Assembly (NCBI GenBank): GCA_028023455.1
Contig: JAQFVV010012573.1
Span: 1,105,815 to 1,169,814 of the forward strand
DNA from: Epiperipatus broadwayi
Taxonomy: Eukaryota; Onychophora; Udeonychophora; Euonychophora; Peripatidae
DNA: 64,000 nucleotides
Direction of reading: 5' to 3'
The position numbers were made by a program, and so were the translations under genes. This document shows positions 1 to 12,712 of the stretch, piece after piece (positions within the stretch are counted from its first letter, which is position 1; every line of letters starts with the position of its first letter). The notes under the pieces are model-generated. The model was not told where the DNA came from, did not search any database, and saw nothing but the letters and a program-made list of their open reading frames with translations.

Positions 1-134
1 CTCCCAATAATTGTTGTCAGCAATCAAATGTAAACCTATAAAAGTAACGTAAATATTATTTAATCGTACACAAAAACACCCCTCCCACTAATTGTTGTCA
101 GCAATCAAATGTAAACCTATCAAAGTAATGTCAA
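1..134. repeat. Partial tandem repeat, unit about 84 bp
   Basis: The block beginning CTCCCAATAATTGTTGTCAG recurs about 84 bases later with few changes (shared motif GCAATCAAATGTAAACCTAT). About 1.6 units are visible; the array may continue beyond the left edge of the window. No coding potential is seen. Confidence 0.8.
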
Positions 135-409
135 TTATTATTTAAAGATTCATCAAAAAAACCCATTCTCTCTTAAATTTTGGCAATCCAACTTTACTAT
201 TTAAAAAAAAAAACACAAATTACTATCTGAACACACACCAAAAAAGACACTCTTGTCAATAAAAATTAAAAAAAAAACAACTATTATTATCTCATTGTCA
301 AAAATATTATTTGAAAAATAATTCAGAAATGAAAGAAAGTAAACTTTGTAACAAACAAAAAAAAAGTCAATATTAACCCTTTCAACGATTATTATTTAAT
401 TGGCCGAAT

Positions 410-1050
410 GAGTTAAAAATCAAAACTTGTAATTGGCCAACTCACAACTTTAACAAAATCTATTGTTAAAATAGATCACTTTTAATAATATAAATACATT
501 AGTTTCGTTTGTAAAAAGTATATTACTGAATTGTCAGATTATGAAACAAACGAAAGTCTTTTCAAAAATCAAATTTGATTTATAATTTAAAAAATATTCA
601 ATTGCGGTGAAATAAAAGTAACCGCTATTCAACCAACCATTGACGCAATCTTTTTTTTTCACTTTAACGTTACGATCAATATGTAGCAATAAATAAATAA
701 TTCTTGGTAATATCTTAACTATTTTTCTAAAATAATTTGATTTTTAGTATTATTTTATCAATAATAATTTGTAATTCAATTCAAATATTGTTTAAAATGT
801 TGTAAACATTCATTTATAATTTTCGTAATAAAAATCAAAACGAACGTAACTTTTTACTTTTTGGCAGCCATTTCCCTTTCTGACAGAAGTGGGACAGCCA
901 ATAAGATTCAAGAAAAGTTGGTGAGGAGGCGGTGCTTTGGTTTTGTTTGACATATATGGTCATTTTTATTGATTTTTTTACTTGTAAAATAAATCTGAAG
1001 AGGGCACCATCTTACAGAACATTTGATTTTCTTTCGAATGACATATTATA
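410..1050 (+). repeat. Diverged 0.6 kb dispersed repeat, copy A
   Basis: This block aligns collinearly with 2650-3240. Shared landmarks include an ATTGGCCAA/ATTGGTCAA start, AGTTTCGTTTGTAAAA / AGTTTTGTTTGTAAAA, TTTTTCTAAAATAATTT, and near the end TACTTGTAAAATAA followed by CATCTTACAG. Copy A also contains a more GC-rich stretch (about 860-945) with a CCAAT motif and GGAGGCGGTGC that copy B lacks. The family is unknown to me. No ORF and no clear terminal repeats are seen, so it could be an old transposon fragment or an LTR. Confidence 0.55.
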
Positions 1051-1492
1051 TGTATACGTGGGATAAAAAGTAGCCAATTTAGAGTGATGTCAAATCTTCT
1101 TGTTTTTAGACGAGTCATGCATTATAAAAGTTAATAGAGAATTGCTAGTCCGGGCATGTTATATTAATGTGTTTTTGGTTAGAAATCGCGCCACCCATGG
1201 CTGACATCAAGGACCAGATGAGAACCAAAATTATGTAGTAGAATTATGCTTCCATCTTCTACAATTGGTTACCTAGTGACTGATTTGATATTAGGTCATT
1301 ACCATGTTTACTTAGTCTAAATTTTGTATTATGACATCCAATACAATGACATTGAATTCATTGCTCACATACATATATATTAGTATGATTTATTTTTAAT
1401 TAGGGTCTTTATCTTTCTAATAGATAAGTGAAACTAATCTATCATAATATTTCTTTAATATAGTGAAAAAATAAATGTTTATTGCATCTATA
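1051..1492. other. AT-rich DNA, no supported gene
   Basis: Nothing is recognised apart from a 13-codon ORF at 1197-1238 in a good Kozak context (CCACCCATGG), which is too short to support on its own. Confidence 0.4.
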
Positions 1493-1622
1493 TATATGGG
1501 TTTATTTACTCCATAAATGAAAACACATGCTTAAACACATATTAACTAAATTTACATTATAAATGAATTTGATTTGATGGTGAGTGTGAACAAAGGTTGG
1601 ATCATAAGCTACCCTTACAATT
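1493..1622 (+). repeat. Short dispersed repeat, second copy at 8847-8973
   Basis: The segment from TATATATGGGTTTATTTACT to AGCTACCCTTACAAT matches 8847-8973 closely. Shared text includes TTTACTCCATA, CTAAATTTACATTATAAAT and TTTGATTTGAT. The two copies are in the same orientation. No coding content is seen. Confidence 0.7.
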
Positions 1623-1851
1623 TCCCTATTCTTCCAGGGCTAAAATTTTAAGTTATTAATAAAATTTTAACACTTACACAGAGTGTATGCATTTGGTTTA
1701 ACATTGGAATGTCTATTCAAAAAGAAGGTGTTATAAAACCTATTTATTCTAATTTTTACTGTTTCCTCACTATATCCCCAATTCTTTCCAATTTCTTGCT
1801 TTATAACTTGTATCATAATGAAATGAGATTTATTTATAGCTCCTTTATTAA

Positions 1852-1992
<141 letters not shown>

Positions 1993-2349
1993 GGTTGTAT
2001 GATATGAGATCAACTGATAATGTGCCTCTATTACAGATGGCACATAGTCAAACTTGTTAGCCCCTTAGCCTGCTCTTTTTGAAGCTTTATTGGGTTTCCT
2101 TAAAGAGTAATTAAATGTTGGAGTGTACATTATTCTGTATGGATCAACCTCTAAGTCTCAATTTACTCTAAAAGAATCCCAGTAATTGCTTTTACAATTG
2201 CCTGGGTATGCTGTCATCATGGATTAATGACTATTTTTTGATGTTATCTCACTTTCCTTTCTAACTCTAATTGAGATTTATGTCTATCCTACCCTGCTTA
2301 TCAGTTAAGTATATCTACTCAGTGGTTACTCTGTTAGATCAAAATAAGG

Positions 2350-2645
2350 TTAACTGTGCATGTTATATGTTCCCTTAACTTTGCCAGTTACTTCTATCCA
2401 AAACACATTTGGACCAGACTGTTTCACAATAGTGAAAGGCCCCTCATATTGGTTATAAAATCTTGGCATTTCCCTTCCATTGGTTTACTTATATGGGGTG
2501 TTTTGATGAATAATTTGTCCTCTATTTTGAAATTGTGGGCATTCCCTTTTTGTTTTTGTTCCTTTTCTTGGCTTTGTTTCTTAGTTGCTCATATGCTTTT
2601 AACATTTTCCTTTTCAAAAATTCTGCTTGGTCAAGTGAAGTAAAA
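2350..2645 (-). pseudogene. Integrase C-terminal fragment (frameshifted)
   Basis: Translated on the minus strand, this reads as a basic linker rich in K/R/N, then a KIEDKLFIKT-type segment, then YEGPFTIVK and a short beta-strand stretch before a stop at 2350-2352. The order 'GD/ED..V/LF.K...EGP..I' is typical of the SH3-like C-terminal domain of Ty3/Gypsy-type integrases, which binds DNA during cDNA insertion. The frame has to change twice, so it is a pseudogene. Catalytic-core residues are not present in this stretch. Confidence 0.65.
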
Positions 2646-2649
2646 CTAA

Positions 2650-3240
2650 ACTTTTGATTGGTCAATTACAGAATTAGCTGTAAAATATATTTATCTTTTA
2701 ATATTATATTCATTTTAGTTTTGTTTGTAAAAGCAAATTAATAATTTGTCAGAATATGAAAGTGAATAAAAGTTTTTTCAAAAATAAATTTCTATTTATA
2801 ATTATAAAAATATTTTATAGCAGAGAACCTAAAAAGAATGTTTGTAACCTATTAGAAAATGTTGCTTATGTCATTGATTTTCTTTCTCAATTTATGTTCA
2901 TGTAAAGGTAAATAATTTTTACTAAAATCTTACCTATTTTTCTAAAATAATTTTATTTTCAGCATATTTTATCAAAATAATTTACAATATGTAAAAAAAA
3001 TACTAAACAATATTTCTAAAACATTTATTTTCATTTTGAAAGCCAAAACAAAGAAGTTGGAGTGGTGAAAATTATTGAAAAGTGCTCTCTTTTGATCAAT
3101 ATAAGCAACAATTAATCAGTGCCTAGAAAAATATGCCTTCTCCCATTGTTAAAACCTTAAATTTAAATATTAATGAATTTTTACTTGTAAAATAATTCTA
3201 GAGAGAGCAGCATCTTACAGTACTTTTTAAGCTTTAAAAT
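2650..3240 (+). repeat. Diverged 0.6 kb dispersed repeat, copy B
   Basis: Collinear with 410-1050 (see that entry). It lies inside the LTR-element relic, between the integrase remnant and the RNase H-like remnant, so it probably inserted later. No terminal inverted repeats or target duplication could be picked out by eye. Confidence 0.55.
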
Positions 3241-3528
3241 GAGTATCAATTCACTACAATAACATAAAAATTACTGGTTTTATAGCCAATTTGATTATAA
3301 TCAGCAAAACCAACAGAAAGGTTAATATGTCTTCTTCTGTACTGAATTTAGTACATTTAACTGGGGGTTGATATTTGTAAAGTTATATGGCCTTTTACAT
3401 TGTTTAGCTGGCATATACTATATGTTTAGTTAAGTTGCCTTAGGATGTGATCCATATCACATGTAGGTGCATATGTTCTTATAGTACTTGCTTTGAACAT
3501 CTTTTCCTTGTATTGTAATGTCAGTGGT

Positions 3529-3556
<28 letters not shown>
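3529..3556. repeat. (TA)n microsatellite
   Basis: An uninterrupted run of TA dinucleotides inside the retrotransposon relic. Confidence 0.95.
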
Positions 3557-3559
<3 letters not shown>

Positions 3560-4210
3560 TCTTATCATTTTTTAAAATTAAATACTATACTTGGGGCTGT
3601 ATTTTTGGGTTTGATCTGGCTCACATGTCCCAAATCACAATACATGAAGTTCATCCTTAACATCTGTTCTTTAAGCAGTAGTATCTATACATCCAATTAA
3701 TGTGAATGAGCCTTCATAAATATTGCACAATTTGGGAAGTGTAGAACTTCTTGTTTAGCATTTTGTGATGTGATTTCCCTCATCATACTCCAATGGTTTT
3801 CTATGATTTGATCATCTTCCTGATTGTGAAGGGATTTTAACTGCCATAATGCATGCTATAATATGATGAAGCTCACTGACTTTATTAGTGTCTTCAGACT
3901 TGGTCTTTTTGACAGTCATAATAATTATTAATGTCCCTATTTGATGGTTGTCACTTAGTACACCAATGTCATGTCTTGAACTCATAAGTTTTATTTTAAT
4001 AGTGAATGTGGATGTGATGATAGGATGCTAAATGTACATTCAATTTCTTACTATAATACCTTCTTCCATATATTCCACCATAATGTCTTTAGAATATGGA
4101 GATTATTCCATATATTCCTCCATAATGTCTTTAGAATATGGAAATGTTTTGTCTCTCATGGGTTCGTCCTTTGAGTTGGGGTTAATCTGAAAACCTGAGA
4201 GCTAAGTTTC
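3560..4210 (-). pseudogene. Reverse transcriptase / RNase H-like relic
   Basis: On the minus strand, 4200-4070 gives a segment with LTP..., a basic-proline stretch, then YSKDIMEEYMEEGII. This resembles the 'I.T...P.R.K.YP...... ..E..L..GII..S' leader at the start of Ty3/Gypsy reverse transcriptases. Further on, near 3760-3730, EVLHFPN followed by an FTLIGCID-like segment recalls the start of the RNase H domain. Multiple stops interrupt it. A local tandem duplication at about 4070-4141 (ATATTCCACCATAATGTC and ATATTCCTCCATAATGTC) has doubled part of the leader. Confidence 0.45.
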
Positions 4211-4659
4211 ACTTGATATTTAGAAATATTACCTGACTGGGCTTTTCTGAATTCCTAAGATTCACAATCTTTGTTACTCACATGCAGGTTCATCCAGTTG
4301 TGTGAGCTCTCTACATGATCTTATGGATTGCATTGGCTTTCTGTCGATGTCATTAATGTCTTTGAATGCTGAAGAATTTCTGCTTCACCCATCTCCATCC
4401 CTTTTCCTACATTTTTTAGATCAGATTCAACTGCTTTGGCAATGGTGAGATGATTCTCTATGCCATTACTCTGCCATGTGACAGTGTAGGGCATTTTGTC
4501 ACCCTTGACATTTAATTGATCAACAGTGTTATACTTGGATTACTTTATTTTTATTTTTGAACTTGCTCTTATATCATTTGCAATAGTTTTTAAATTCTCC
4601 TCCCTGTTGATTATGTTGGGCTAATCTTTTCTCTATTACTGCTAAAGTTACATTTTTTA

Positions 4660-5000
4660 CCTCCACCCATAGCTCTCATGTCATATCTCATTTCTTCTAT
4701 AATGCTCATGATTCTTTGGAACATTTGTGCTATGGTCAACTTGCCTTCTGAGTCCATACTATACCAGCATCAGGTGGTTTAGGCATTGCTAGATCTTGTG
4801 TGTGTGTGTGCCTGTGGAGGGTGATCAATCTCAGTCATGGACCCTCCAGGTGTTTGGATTTGCAAGAACCCTTTTTTCCCAATACTATTAGAACCACCTT
4901 CCACCTCACTATTGCTAATATCTTGTAATTTCTCAGTATGTTCCATACTTTTGCTTGTTAACAGTTTACCACTCTTTAGTACAATTAACATTTTTTTCAA
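4660..5000 (-). pseudogene. Gag-like relic
   Basis: A minus-strand 73-codon open stretch (5000-4779) starts MKKMLIVLKSGK and ends in a proline/histidine-rich tail over a (TG)n run. After a stop and a frame change, a helical segment follows (TIAQMFQRIMSIIEEMRYDM, about 4755-4670). This composition, and its place upstream of the RT-like remnant, suggest the N-terminal part of a retrotransposon gag. It has no zinc knuckle and no clear family match by eye. Confidence 0.35.
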
Positions 5001-5153
5001 AAGTTAAGTATAATACTATTTTAAGTATAATGTTATTAACTTTTTTATAAATATGAATAGAGATATGTCATAGGACACCATGCTATCTCTCTACCATTTA
5101 GTGTGTATATTTAACTTCTCACTGCATTTTTAGGTTGGTATATATTGTACCGG

Positions 5154-8053
5154 TCGGATTTGTATGTTCACGTAACAAGAAAAAGTACCTTGAAACCAAT
5201 CATGCACAAGATACATAAGTCAGAAACACTCATGAATTCTGCCCTATTTGCCTATTTCCCAGATCTATCCACTTATGAGCAGCAATCCCGATGATATCAA
5301 TCTAATTTTACTTCTCACCACCAGCATCGCTTATTAGAGACACAAAAAGACTCTAAGCTAACTTTAATGATAGACTAACTTAAAAACAAACTATAAATTA
5401 GGAGCAATGAAGGGCATGACCTTGCATATTAATTATGTAATTTTAGTGGAGATCATCTAGTCATTATGAGCATAACTTATAAATTAATAATAACTCAAAT
5501 AAAAGAAAGCAATGATTCGAGAGTTGATATATATATATTTTTAAGATTGATTATATTAATAACAAATAAATATGTCTGATTATTTGTCAGACACTAGCCT
5601 CATAAATATTATACATATAATTCAGATTTAATCATAACATTACTTATACTTGCGGCTATGCCAATAATAAATACCTTACAGAAGTAGCACTATGAGAAAA
5701 TATTATTAAGATACTATTCCACTCCCAGAGAAATGAAATAGCATTTAACCAATTTTAAACAGGATATTTAACAAAGAAATATTATATTTTTATAGAATAT
5801 AATCATTAACTTAATTTATAAAGTGGCAGACATGTGGGATGCTAATGAATATTTATATAACTAATAAGTTCATCGTAATGATGCATATATTAAATAATGG
5901 ACATAGATGTCTGTTGAGCACAGTCACACTACTACGACATGGATATTCATGGGTTTACTAGAACTATAATGAAAGGCTGTACATGCATGATGGCAGGTTG
6001 GGGTGGTCCACTTATGGATTCTGGAGTGTGCTTCATGTAGTTTATTAAATGAGAATTACTGATTTTCTCTGCAAACGTTGGCAGGAATGGTTTTGAAATA
6101 AAGGGCAGTCGGCAATGCATTTATTGGGCTGGATTTTCCAGAGTGATCCCATATAAAGCATGCACACATGACCAACTATGTCCCCAGGGTGGTTTTACAG
6201 CCTGGTTCAAGGACATTAAGAATGGTGATGGGGCTTGATTTAGTGAATACCTTCATGTTAGAGAGAAGCATGAATATATAAAACAAAGTGGTCTATATGC
6301 ACGCAACGTTTGAGAATAATGAAGCATGAATAGCTTTATAGACTATCTTACTTATTTAATACCCATAAATTATGGAATACCCTGCATAATAATATGAATT
6401 AATTACTAAACAGGCATGGATGGTAGATTTAACTAAATATATAAATTTAAGATATAAAGAGTCCCCTCCCTTTTTACTTTAAGTTATTCATAACTCCCCA
6501 CACATTTCATAAATATCAATCTCGGTTAATAAAATGCTTTTTATGAAAGTAAATAAAATCGACACATAAATAACTGGGGTGGTGGTAATAGTTGGGACAA
6601 CATATAGAGTTTATATATATATGAGATACATTAAAGTTAAAATAGCGCATTATTATTTAAAAAGAAAAATAAACATTTTATGAAAACAGATGTTGATCTG
6701 TTTTCTATATCAAATTTTATAATTTAATTACTTTATTTTCTAAAACTGCGAACATTTGTACAAGTTGAGTACGACTTGTTTTTAATTAGTTTATGTGCTT
6801 AATTACCCCATAAGTAAAGGTAGGAAAAATAAAAATAAAATATGTGCTAGCAATTTTGGAAAATATTATTGACATTTTTAAAGAAAACATAAATACATAA
6901 ATATATTAAATTAGATATTTGCCGCATGGAAATAAATAAAGAAATTATATTAAAAGAGTCTTACTGAGGATCAGTTATATAGAGTTATAGAAAGTTACAT
7001 AATATGAAAACATTTAACTATAGGATCAGAACAGAGCATTAGGATTATAAAGAAGGATGAATTGGATAATCAAGAGTGGCTAAAGTTCTTTTACCTTTAT
7101 ATCTGGAATAGCAGTCCTTGATAAGCATAATGTTCATCGCCATTAGTTCATTAGATCTAGGGTTTTAAAATACGACATGATAGGTAGCATTGAATTTTAT
7201 TGGCAGGCATTTAGAGTTTATTAGTACAGGATCTGGAGCTTCATGATGGGAAAAGCATATTGGAATGGAAAGGAAGGTGAAATTTCCCCTACTCGTGGCA
7301 CATTGGATTAAAATTAAAATTGACATGGATTTGGTTTGGCATCATCATAATTTTGGTTGTCTCTCCTTTTTGGATTCAAATCCAGCAGTATTTATAATTC
7401 TATTTTGGTGCTGTTGCATAGCAACTACTGCTGGACCTGAGGTGGTTTAAGCACTTAATGTACATCTAGAATTGGATGACTGGATACTTTATTATCTGGT
7501 AAGACTTTTGAAATAATGCAATTCTGTTATCAGTTTTTCGAATGATTGTTTTAAAATAAGTCTTATGATTTTAAAACAAATTGGTGTGGACAAAATTTCC
7601 ACTAATGGGTTTATTTACTATTACAAAATTCTAATCTTTTTACTTTTAACTAATGGTTTTTTTTAGGTAATTGTTTTCGAGAGACTTTTTAAAAGAATTG
7701 CATCATTTCTGACTGCTAAATTAAATATAGAAAATAATGAGTTTCATATATGATTTTAAATACAATTTATATATAACATAACTTTTAGTGATTTATTAGC
7801 TATCTCCTACACTGAAATATATATTTATCATTTATGCACGTATACACATGAAAATAAGATTAAATATTTAAAAATGGTTTTTAGATGATGAAATATAAGT
7901 ATTTACGTCATTTGTGTTAAAATAATAAAGCAAAAGAAATATACATATTCTTTAGATATATATGTGCATGAGGATGGGTTTGAACATAGTTAGATGGTAG
8001 GAGATTGGACATGGGCTGTGAAGCAGGATCTGAGCATCAGATCATCTGCTTCA
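5154..8053 (+). mobile_element. 2.9 kb noncoding repeat family, copy 1 (most diverged)
   Basis: Starts TCGGATTTGTATGTTCAC and ends CATCTGCTTCA, the same ends as copies 2 and 3. The last 35 bases (8019-8053) form a hairpin (TGAAGCAG.ATCTGA / TCAGAT...CTGCTTCA). An internal 9-bp-stem hairpin AAAACAGAT/ATCTGTTTT lies at 6683-6704. It holds no long ORF; short ORFs are not conserved in frame with the other copies. The 5'-TC start, 3'-terminal hairpin and lack of terminal inverted repeats recall Helitron/Helentron-like nonautonomous elements, but the CTRR end is missing. The 3' flank is (AT)n. Confidence 0.75.
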
Positions 8054-8674
8054 ATATATATATATATATTATTTTTAATGCTTGGCCTTTAGCCTGTCTG
8101 CTTACATGCCTAATTCACCTATTTATTATTTTCATTAATTAATTAATTATTCATTGTTTCAGTTTATCATCCCATTCCCATCAATCAATTCATATACCTA
8201 GGCAAATCTATAAAGATGAATAAGTTCCAAAAAAAAAATTTTTTTTTAATACACTAGTCCAATGGCCGAGCCTCCTTGGAAACTTATGTTTCATGCCCCT
8301 AAAGTACGGATGCCAAAAATGTGATGGTTCAGGCTTTCTACCAGAAGAGGGAAAACATATCTAACTACTGGTCATACCTTGGATCTTTGGGTAGGTTGCC
8401 ATGAATGACATGATGAAGTACTTAACCAAGGATCATGTCTGCAATTTATGCATTAAATTTATACACAATTTAGGTTAGTCTCATCTATACCCACCCAGCT
8501 TTCAGACTCTATACATACCTTAGAATTCAAACCCAGTGAGAATGTTGAACTTGGCTCTCTTCAGGGGTGAATTTAACTTAGACAGAAATTGCAATACCTT
8601 TATATGGGTTCCAATCAGAAAATGACTCATTTAACCATTTTACCATATTATAATGTAAAAGATGTGTGTGTGTG

Positions 8675-8800
8675 CATATACTAACTGTTTGATGCGCTAT
8701 TTACTAGCAGCTGAATGTATTTGGAATATTTAAATAAAGTTAAATTTTTTTAAAGACATTTAATACTCATATTAGATAATGGAAATAATCTAACAGAAAA
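8675..8800 (+). repeat. Short dispersed repeat, inverted copy at 42725-42838
   Basis: Shared text between this segment and the reverse complement of 42725-42838 includes TGCATATACTAAC, TGTTTGATG, TGAATGTATTTGGAATATTT, AAATAAAGTTAA and ATACTCATATTAGAT. The origin is unknown. Confidence 0.75.
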
Positions 8801-8846
8801 ATACAACTAGAATATCATCATCACAAACCTTCAGGGAAACATATAT

Positions 8847-8973
8847 AGTGGGGTTATTTACTCCATACATAAAAATTGATGCTTAACCACCTATTAACTA
8901 AATTTACATTATAAATAAATTTGATTTGATTGTGAGAGTGAACAAAGATTGGATTGTAAGCTACCTTTACAAT
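8847..8973 (+). repeat. Short dispersed repeat, copy of 1493-1622
   Basis: See 1493-1622. It abuts the (TA)n tract next to the left end of repeat copy 2. Confidence 0.7.
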
Positions 8974-8991
8974 ATATATATATTGTGGTGG

Positions 8992-11936
8992 TCGGATTTG
9001 TATGTTCACATAACAAGATCTAGCATATAGGCAAAAGTACCTCGAATCCAATCGTGCACAAGATACACATGTCAGGAACACTCATGAACTCTGCCCTATT
9101 TGCCTATTTCCCAGATCTATAACATTATGAGCAACAATCCCGATGACATCGATTAATTTACTTCTCACCGGCCGACATCGGTCATTGGAGGCACAAAAAG
9201 ACTCTAGGCTAAACTTATATGATAGAATAACTTAATAACTAGCTATATTTTATGAGCAATGAAGGCTCGTGACCTAGCATATTAATTATGTGTTGAGCGG
9301 AGATCATCTAGTCATATTTAGGCTTAAGTAATAACTTAATATTTTAACTTAACTAAAAGAAAGCAATGGTTCGAGTTTGATATATATATATATTTAAGAT
9401 TTATTAATAACAAAATTATGTCGGGTTATTTAGTCGACGTTAGCCTCGTGAGTATTATATATATGTGTTTGATTCATATTTAATGATAACATAAGATTTG
9501 CGGCTATGCCAATAATATATATATATGTGATTTCATGAATTAGCGCTATTAGAATACATTACTGGAATACTATTACACCCCCAGAGATGAAAAGAGCATT
9601 TACTTGATTTAAACAATAATTTGATAAACAGATATTACATTTGGTTACATTCAACATTATTATTAATTGCAGTTATAGATAATTAATGCGTGGGATGGAT
9701 AATGAATAATTATATAAACGATACTAAATGTATCGCATTAATACGTATATTAAACTAATGGAAATATGTCTGTTTAAAGAAATCATCTCATTATGGCTTA
9801 TGACTATTTCTGGGCAACTAATAAGACACTGAAAGGCGGTGCGTGCATGGTAGCTGATTGGGTTGGTCCAATTATGGATCCTGGAATGTGCTTCATGAAT
9901 TTTAAGAATGAAGTTGACCGATTTCCTCTGTAAACGTAGGCAGGGTCGGTTTGACGAATGAAAGAGTCCAAGATTCCCTGGAGTGAAGTACAGGTGAATC
10001 ATGGATGATGAAGAGTGGTTGGCAATGACTTTATTGGGCTGGTTTCCCAGATCGCTCCCCATATAAAGTATGCACATATGACCAAGTATGTCCCCAGGGT
10101 GGTTTTACAGCCTGGTTTAAGGACATAGAGAACGACGACGGGGCTTGACTTTGTGAATGCCTCCATGTGAGAAAGAAGCACGAACATATATATAATGAAA
10201 TGGCTTTTATGCACGTAATGCTTAATAATATAATATAAATATAATTCTAAAAATTAAAAATTATCGAAACAGATTTATTGCCCATAAATTATGAAATATT
10301 CGGCGTAATGATATGGCTTCATTAAGCAAACATGGATAATAATTATACTTAAATATAAAACTAAGCTCTTAAGATCCCCCCCCTCCCTTACATTATGTAC
10401 TTATTATTTATTACTTCCCATATATTTAATAAATCTCAATTTTGGTTAATCAATGCCCTTGTGAAAATATATAAATTATTACAAAATAAGTGGGTGGTGG
10501 TAATAGCTAAGATGGGTTTTACATATATAATATAATTTAAGAATAAAGGATAGCGCATTATTTACAAAGGAAAATGTGAAAAAAACAGATGTCAATCTGT
10601 TTTTCTACAGTAAACATAAAATTATAATTAGTTTATTTATCTAAAATCGCGAGCACCTGGGCAAGTCAAATAAGACTTGTTTTGATCAAATTATAAATTA
10701 TTTAGCCGGTAAATGATGGGTGGGGAAACGAAAATGAATTATATGCCTGCGATTTTGGAATACTATTGGCATTTATTTTAAAATATAAATACATAAATCT
10801 TAATGAAAATTATTTGCCACTTGGAAATAAAAGAAAAGGAAAAACATTTTATAGGAGGCTTAATATAGATTAGTTATATAGAGTTATACGAATACATATT
10901 TTGAAGACATTTAAAATAGGTGATTAAAATATAAATATTACAGAGAAGGCAGGATTTAAGACTTGCAAGTGGTCAAAGTTCTTTTACCTTGCTTATTTAG
11001 AAGAGCGATTTTACTAGGAGTCAGTCCATCGGTATTGTTTCACTAGATCTAGGGTGGCATTATTATTTGAAAATTAGCATTTCATTTTCACTGGAAAAAT
11101 ACATAAAGTTCATTGGTATGGGATGCAGAGCTTTGTTCATGGGAACAGCATATTAGAATGGAGGGAAAAGGCGAAATTTCCCCTACTTACGACACATTGA
11201 GTGAGAATCAAAACTGGTGTGGAATATGTATAGCAACATAGTTATTTAATGGTCCCCCCCCTTGTGGATTCAAATCCAACAGTATTTATACTTTTATTTT
11301 GAAGATGTAACTTAGCAACTACTGCTGGACCTGAGGTGGTTTAAGCACTTAAGTTTCATTTGGAATAGTTTGACTGGATACTCTTATCTAGTAAGATGTT
11401 TGAAACAATGCAAGTTTGTTATCAGTTTCTCGAATGATTGTTTTAAAATATATCTTATGATTTTAAAACAAGCTAGCATGGACAATTTCCACTAATGGGT
11501 TTATTTTATTATTACCAATCCGTAATCTTTTACTTTAATCTAAGGGGTCTTCCGGGTAATTGTTTTTCGAGTGACTTCTTAACAAGATTGTATCATTTCT
11601 GGCTACAAAATTATATATGAAAAAATAATAAGTTTTATATATAATACCTTATATATATAATATAACTATTAATTTATTCGCAATCTCCTACACTGAAATA
11701 TATAGATATTTATTATTTACGCCCGTATATACATGAGAATATTATTAAATAAAATATTTTTAAATTAAAATACATACATGTTAATGTGATTTATGTTGTA
11801 ATACTAACCAAAAGAAATATATATATATTATTAGCTATGTATATACGTGTGTAAAGGCAGGTTTGAATACAGTTAGGTGGTAGGAGATTGGATGTGGGCT
11901 GTGAAGCAGGATCTGAGCATCAGATCATCTGCTTCA
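8992..11936 (+). mobile_element. 2.95 kb noncoding repeat family, copy 2
   Basis: Same ends as copies 1 and 3 (TCGGATTTGTATG... and ...CATCTGCTTCA) and nearly identical to copy 3 along its length, with scattered substitutions and small indels. It contains a perfect 10-bp-stem hairpin at 10581-10604 (AAAAACAGAT / ATCTGTTTTT, loop GTCA), a second hairpin near 10661-10678 (CAAGTC / GACTTG), and the terminal hairpin at 11902-11936. Minus-strand ORFs of 117 and 71 codons exist, but they overlap each other in different frames and match no family I know, so they look fortuitous. The 3' flank here is TTTTCC rather than (AT)n, which fixes the right boundary. Confidence 0.8.
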
Positions 11937-12103
11937 TTTTCCTGAACTTACCAAAAAAAATGAAAAAATGTTTAAAAAAGAAAAAAAAAGCTTTTACTTG
12001 ATGTCCAGGTAACTAAAGAACAACTTTGGATTGGCGATGTATCTAAAGAAAAATTTTAGTTTTACTCTGTCAGAGCGCTATCTTGTTTTGACTCAACATT
12101 TAT

Positions 12104-12287
12104 ACTAAATATCCTAACTCTCTCTGCTATATTAGAAATTTTATGACTTTCATAATAGAATACCCTAACTTTTCTGCTATATTAGAAATTTATGACTTTC
12201 ATTTATGATAGAATACCCCAACTCTCTGCTGTATTAGAAATTTTATGACTTTCATTTATGATAGAATGCTCTCTCTGCTATATTACT
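12104..12287. repeat. Tandem repeat, unit about 50-55 bp, about 3.5 copies
   Basis: The unit contains CTGCTATATTAGAAATTT, ATGACTTTCAT and ATAGAAT. Successive copies differ by small indels (the ATTTATG insertion appears in later units). Confidence 0.85.
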
Positions 12288-12712
12288 GGAAAAATTTTCA
12301 CTGTCTTCAAAAAAAAAAAAACTGCTTGGTTAACTGAATAAAATAAAATATAAAAAACTTTAGTATAATATATACAAATTATTATAGTCCTAAATCATTT
12401 AGCCTTGCATATCCATGTCATCATGTTCTATCCATCCAGCTTCTCCTCCCCCCATTCTACACTCTCCCCCTTGCTCTAGTCTCCCCTCCCATACTTAATT
12501 TACATTTATTTAAATAATGATTGCTATCCTGCCCTTTATTTCTTAATATTAATTATTTCTAGATCTAGTTTACACCAAGACAAATACGTATATATCTATG
12601 CTGATTATTTATTATTTAGCTCTTTAATGCAAAGTCTATCATAAAAAATTATTATAACTTCTACCTGGCCTTCTTTATGTCTTCTTTCGTGGTCTGTTTT
12701 TGGAGTTGTTCT

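Larger units (their letters stand above)
2350..5000 (-). mobile_element. Decayed Ty3/Gypsy-like LTR retrotransposon relic
   Basis: On the minus strand the fragments follow the gag-pol order of an LTR retrotransposon. A gag-like piece lies at about 5000-4660, a reverse-transcriptase leader at about 4200-4070, an RNase H-like piece near 3750, and an integrase C-terminal piece at 2645-2350. All carry stops or frameshifts, and most of the polymerase is missing. A 0.6 kb repeat (2650-3240) splits the remains just before the integrase piece. I see no flanking LTR pair. The assignment rests on short motif similarity and would need a protein search to fix the clade. Confidence 0.6.
8054..8991. other. 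Spacer between repeat copies 1 and 2
   Basis: AT-rich. It contains a minus-strand B-box-like motif (GGGTTTGAATTC, near 8525-8540) that could mark an old tRNA-derived SINE. It also holds a repeat (8675-8800) found inverted at 42.7 kb and another (8847-8973) shared with 1.5 kb. No gene is seen. Confidence 0.5.

Noticed and set aside
1197-1238. 13-codon ORF in strong Kozak context (CCACCCATGG)
   Set aside because: Too short, ends in a stop without a splice donor, and no supporting context.
9724-10214. Overlapping minus-strand ORFs in 2.95 kb repeat copy 2, partly shared with copy 3
   Set aside because: They persist only because copies 2 and 3 are nearly identical; they are not kept in copy 1 and match no protein family.
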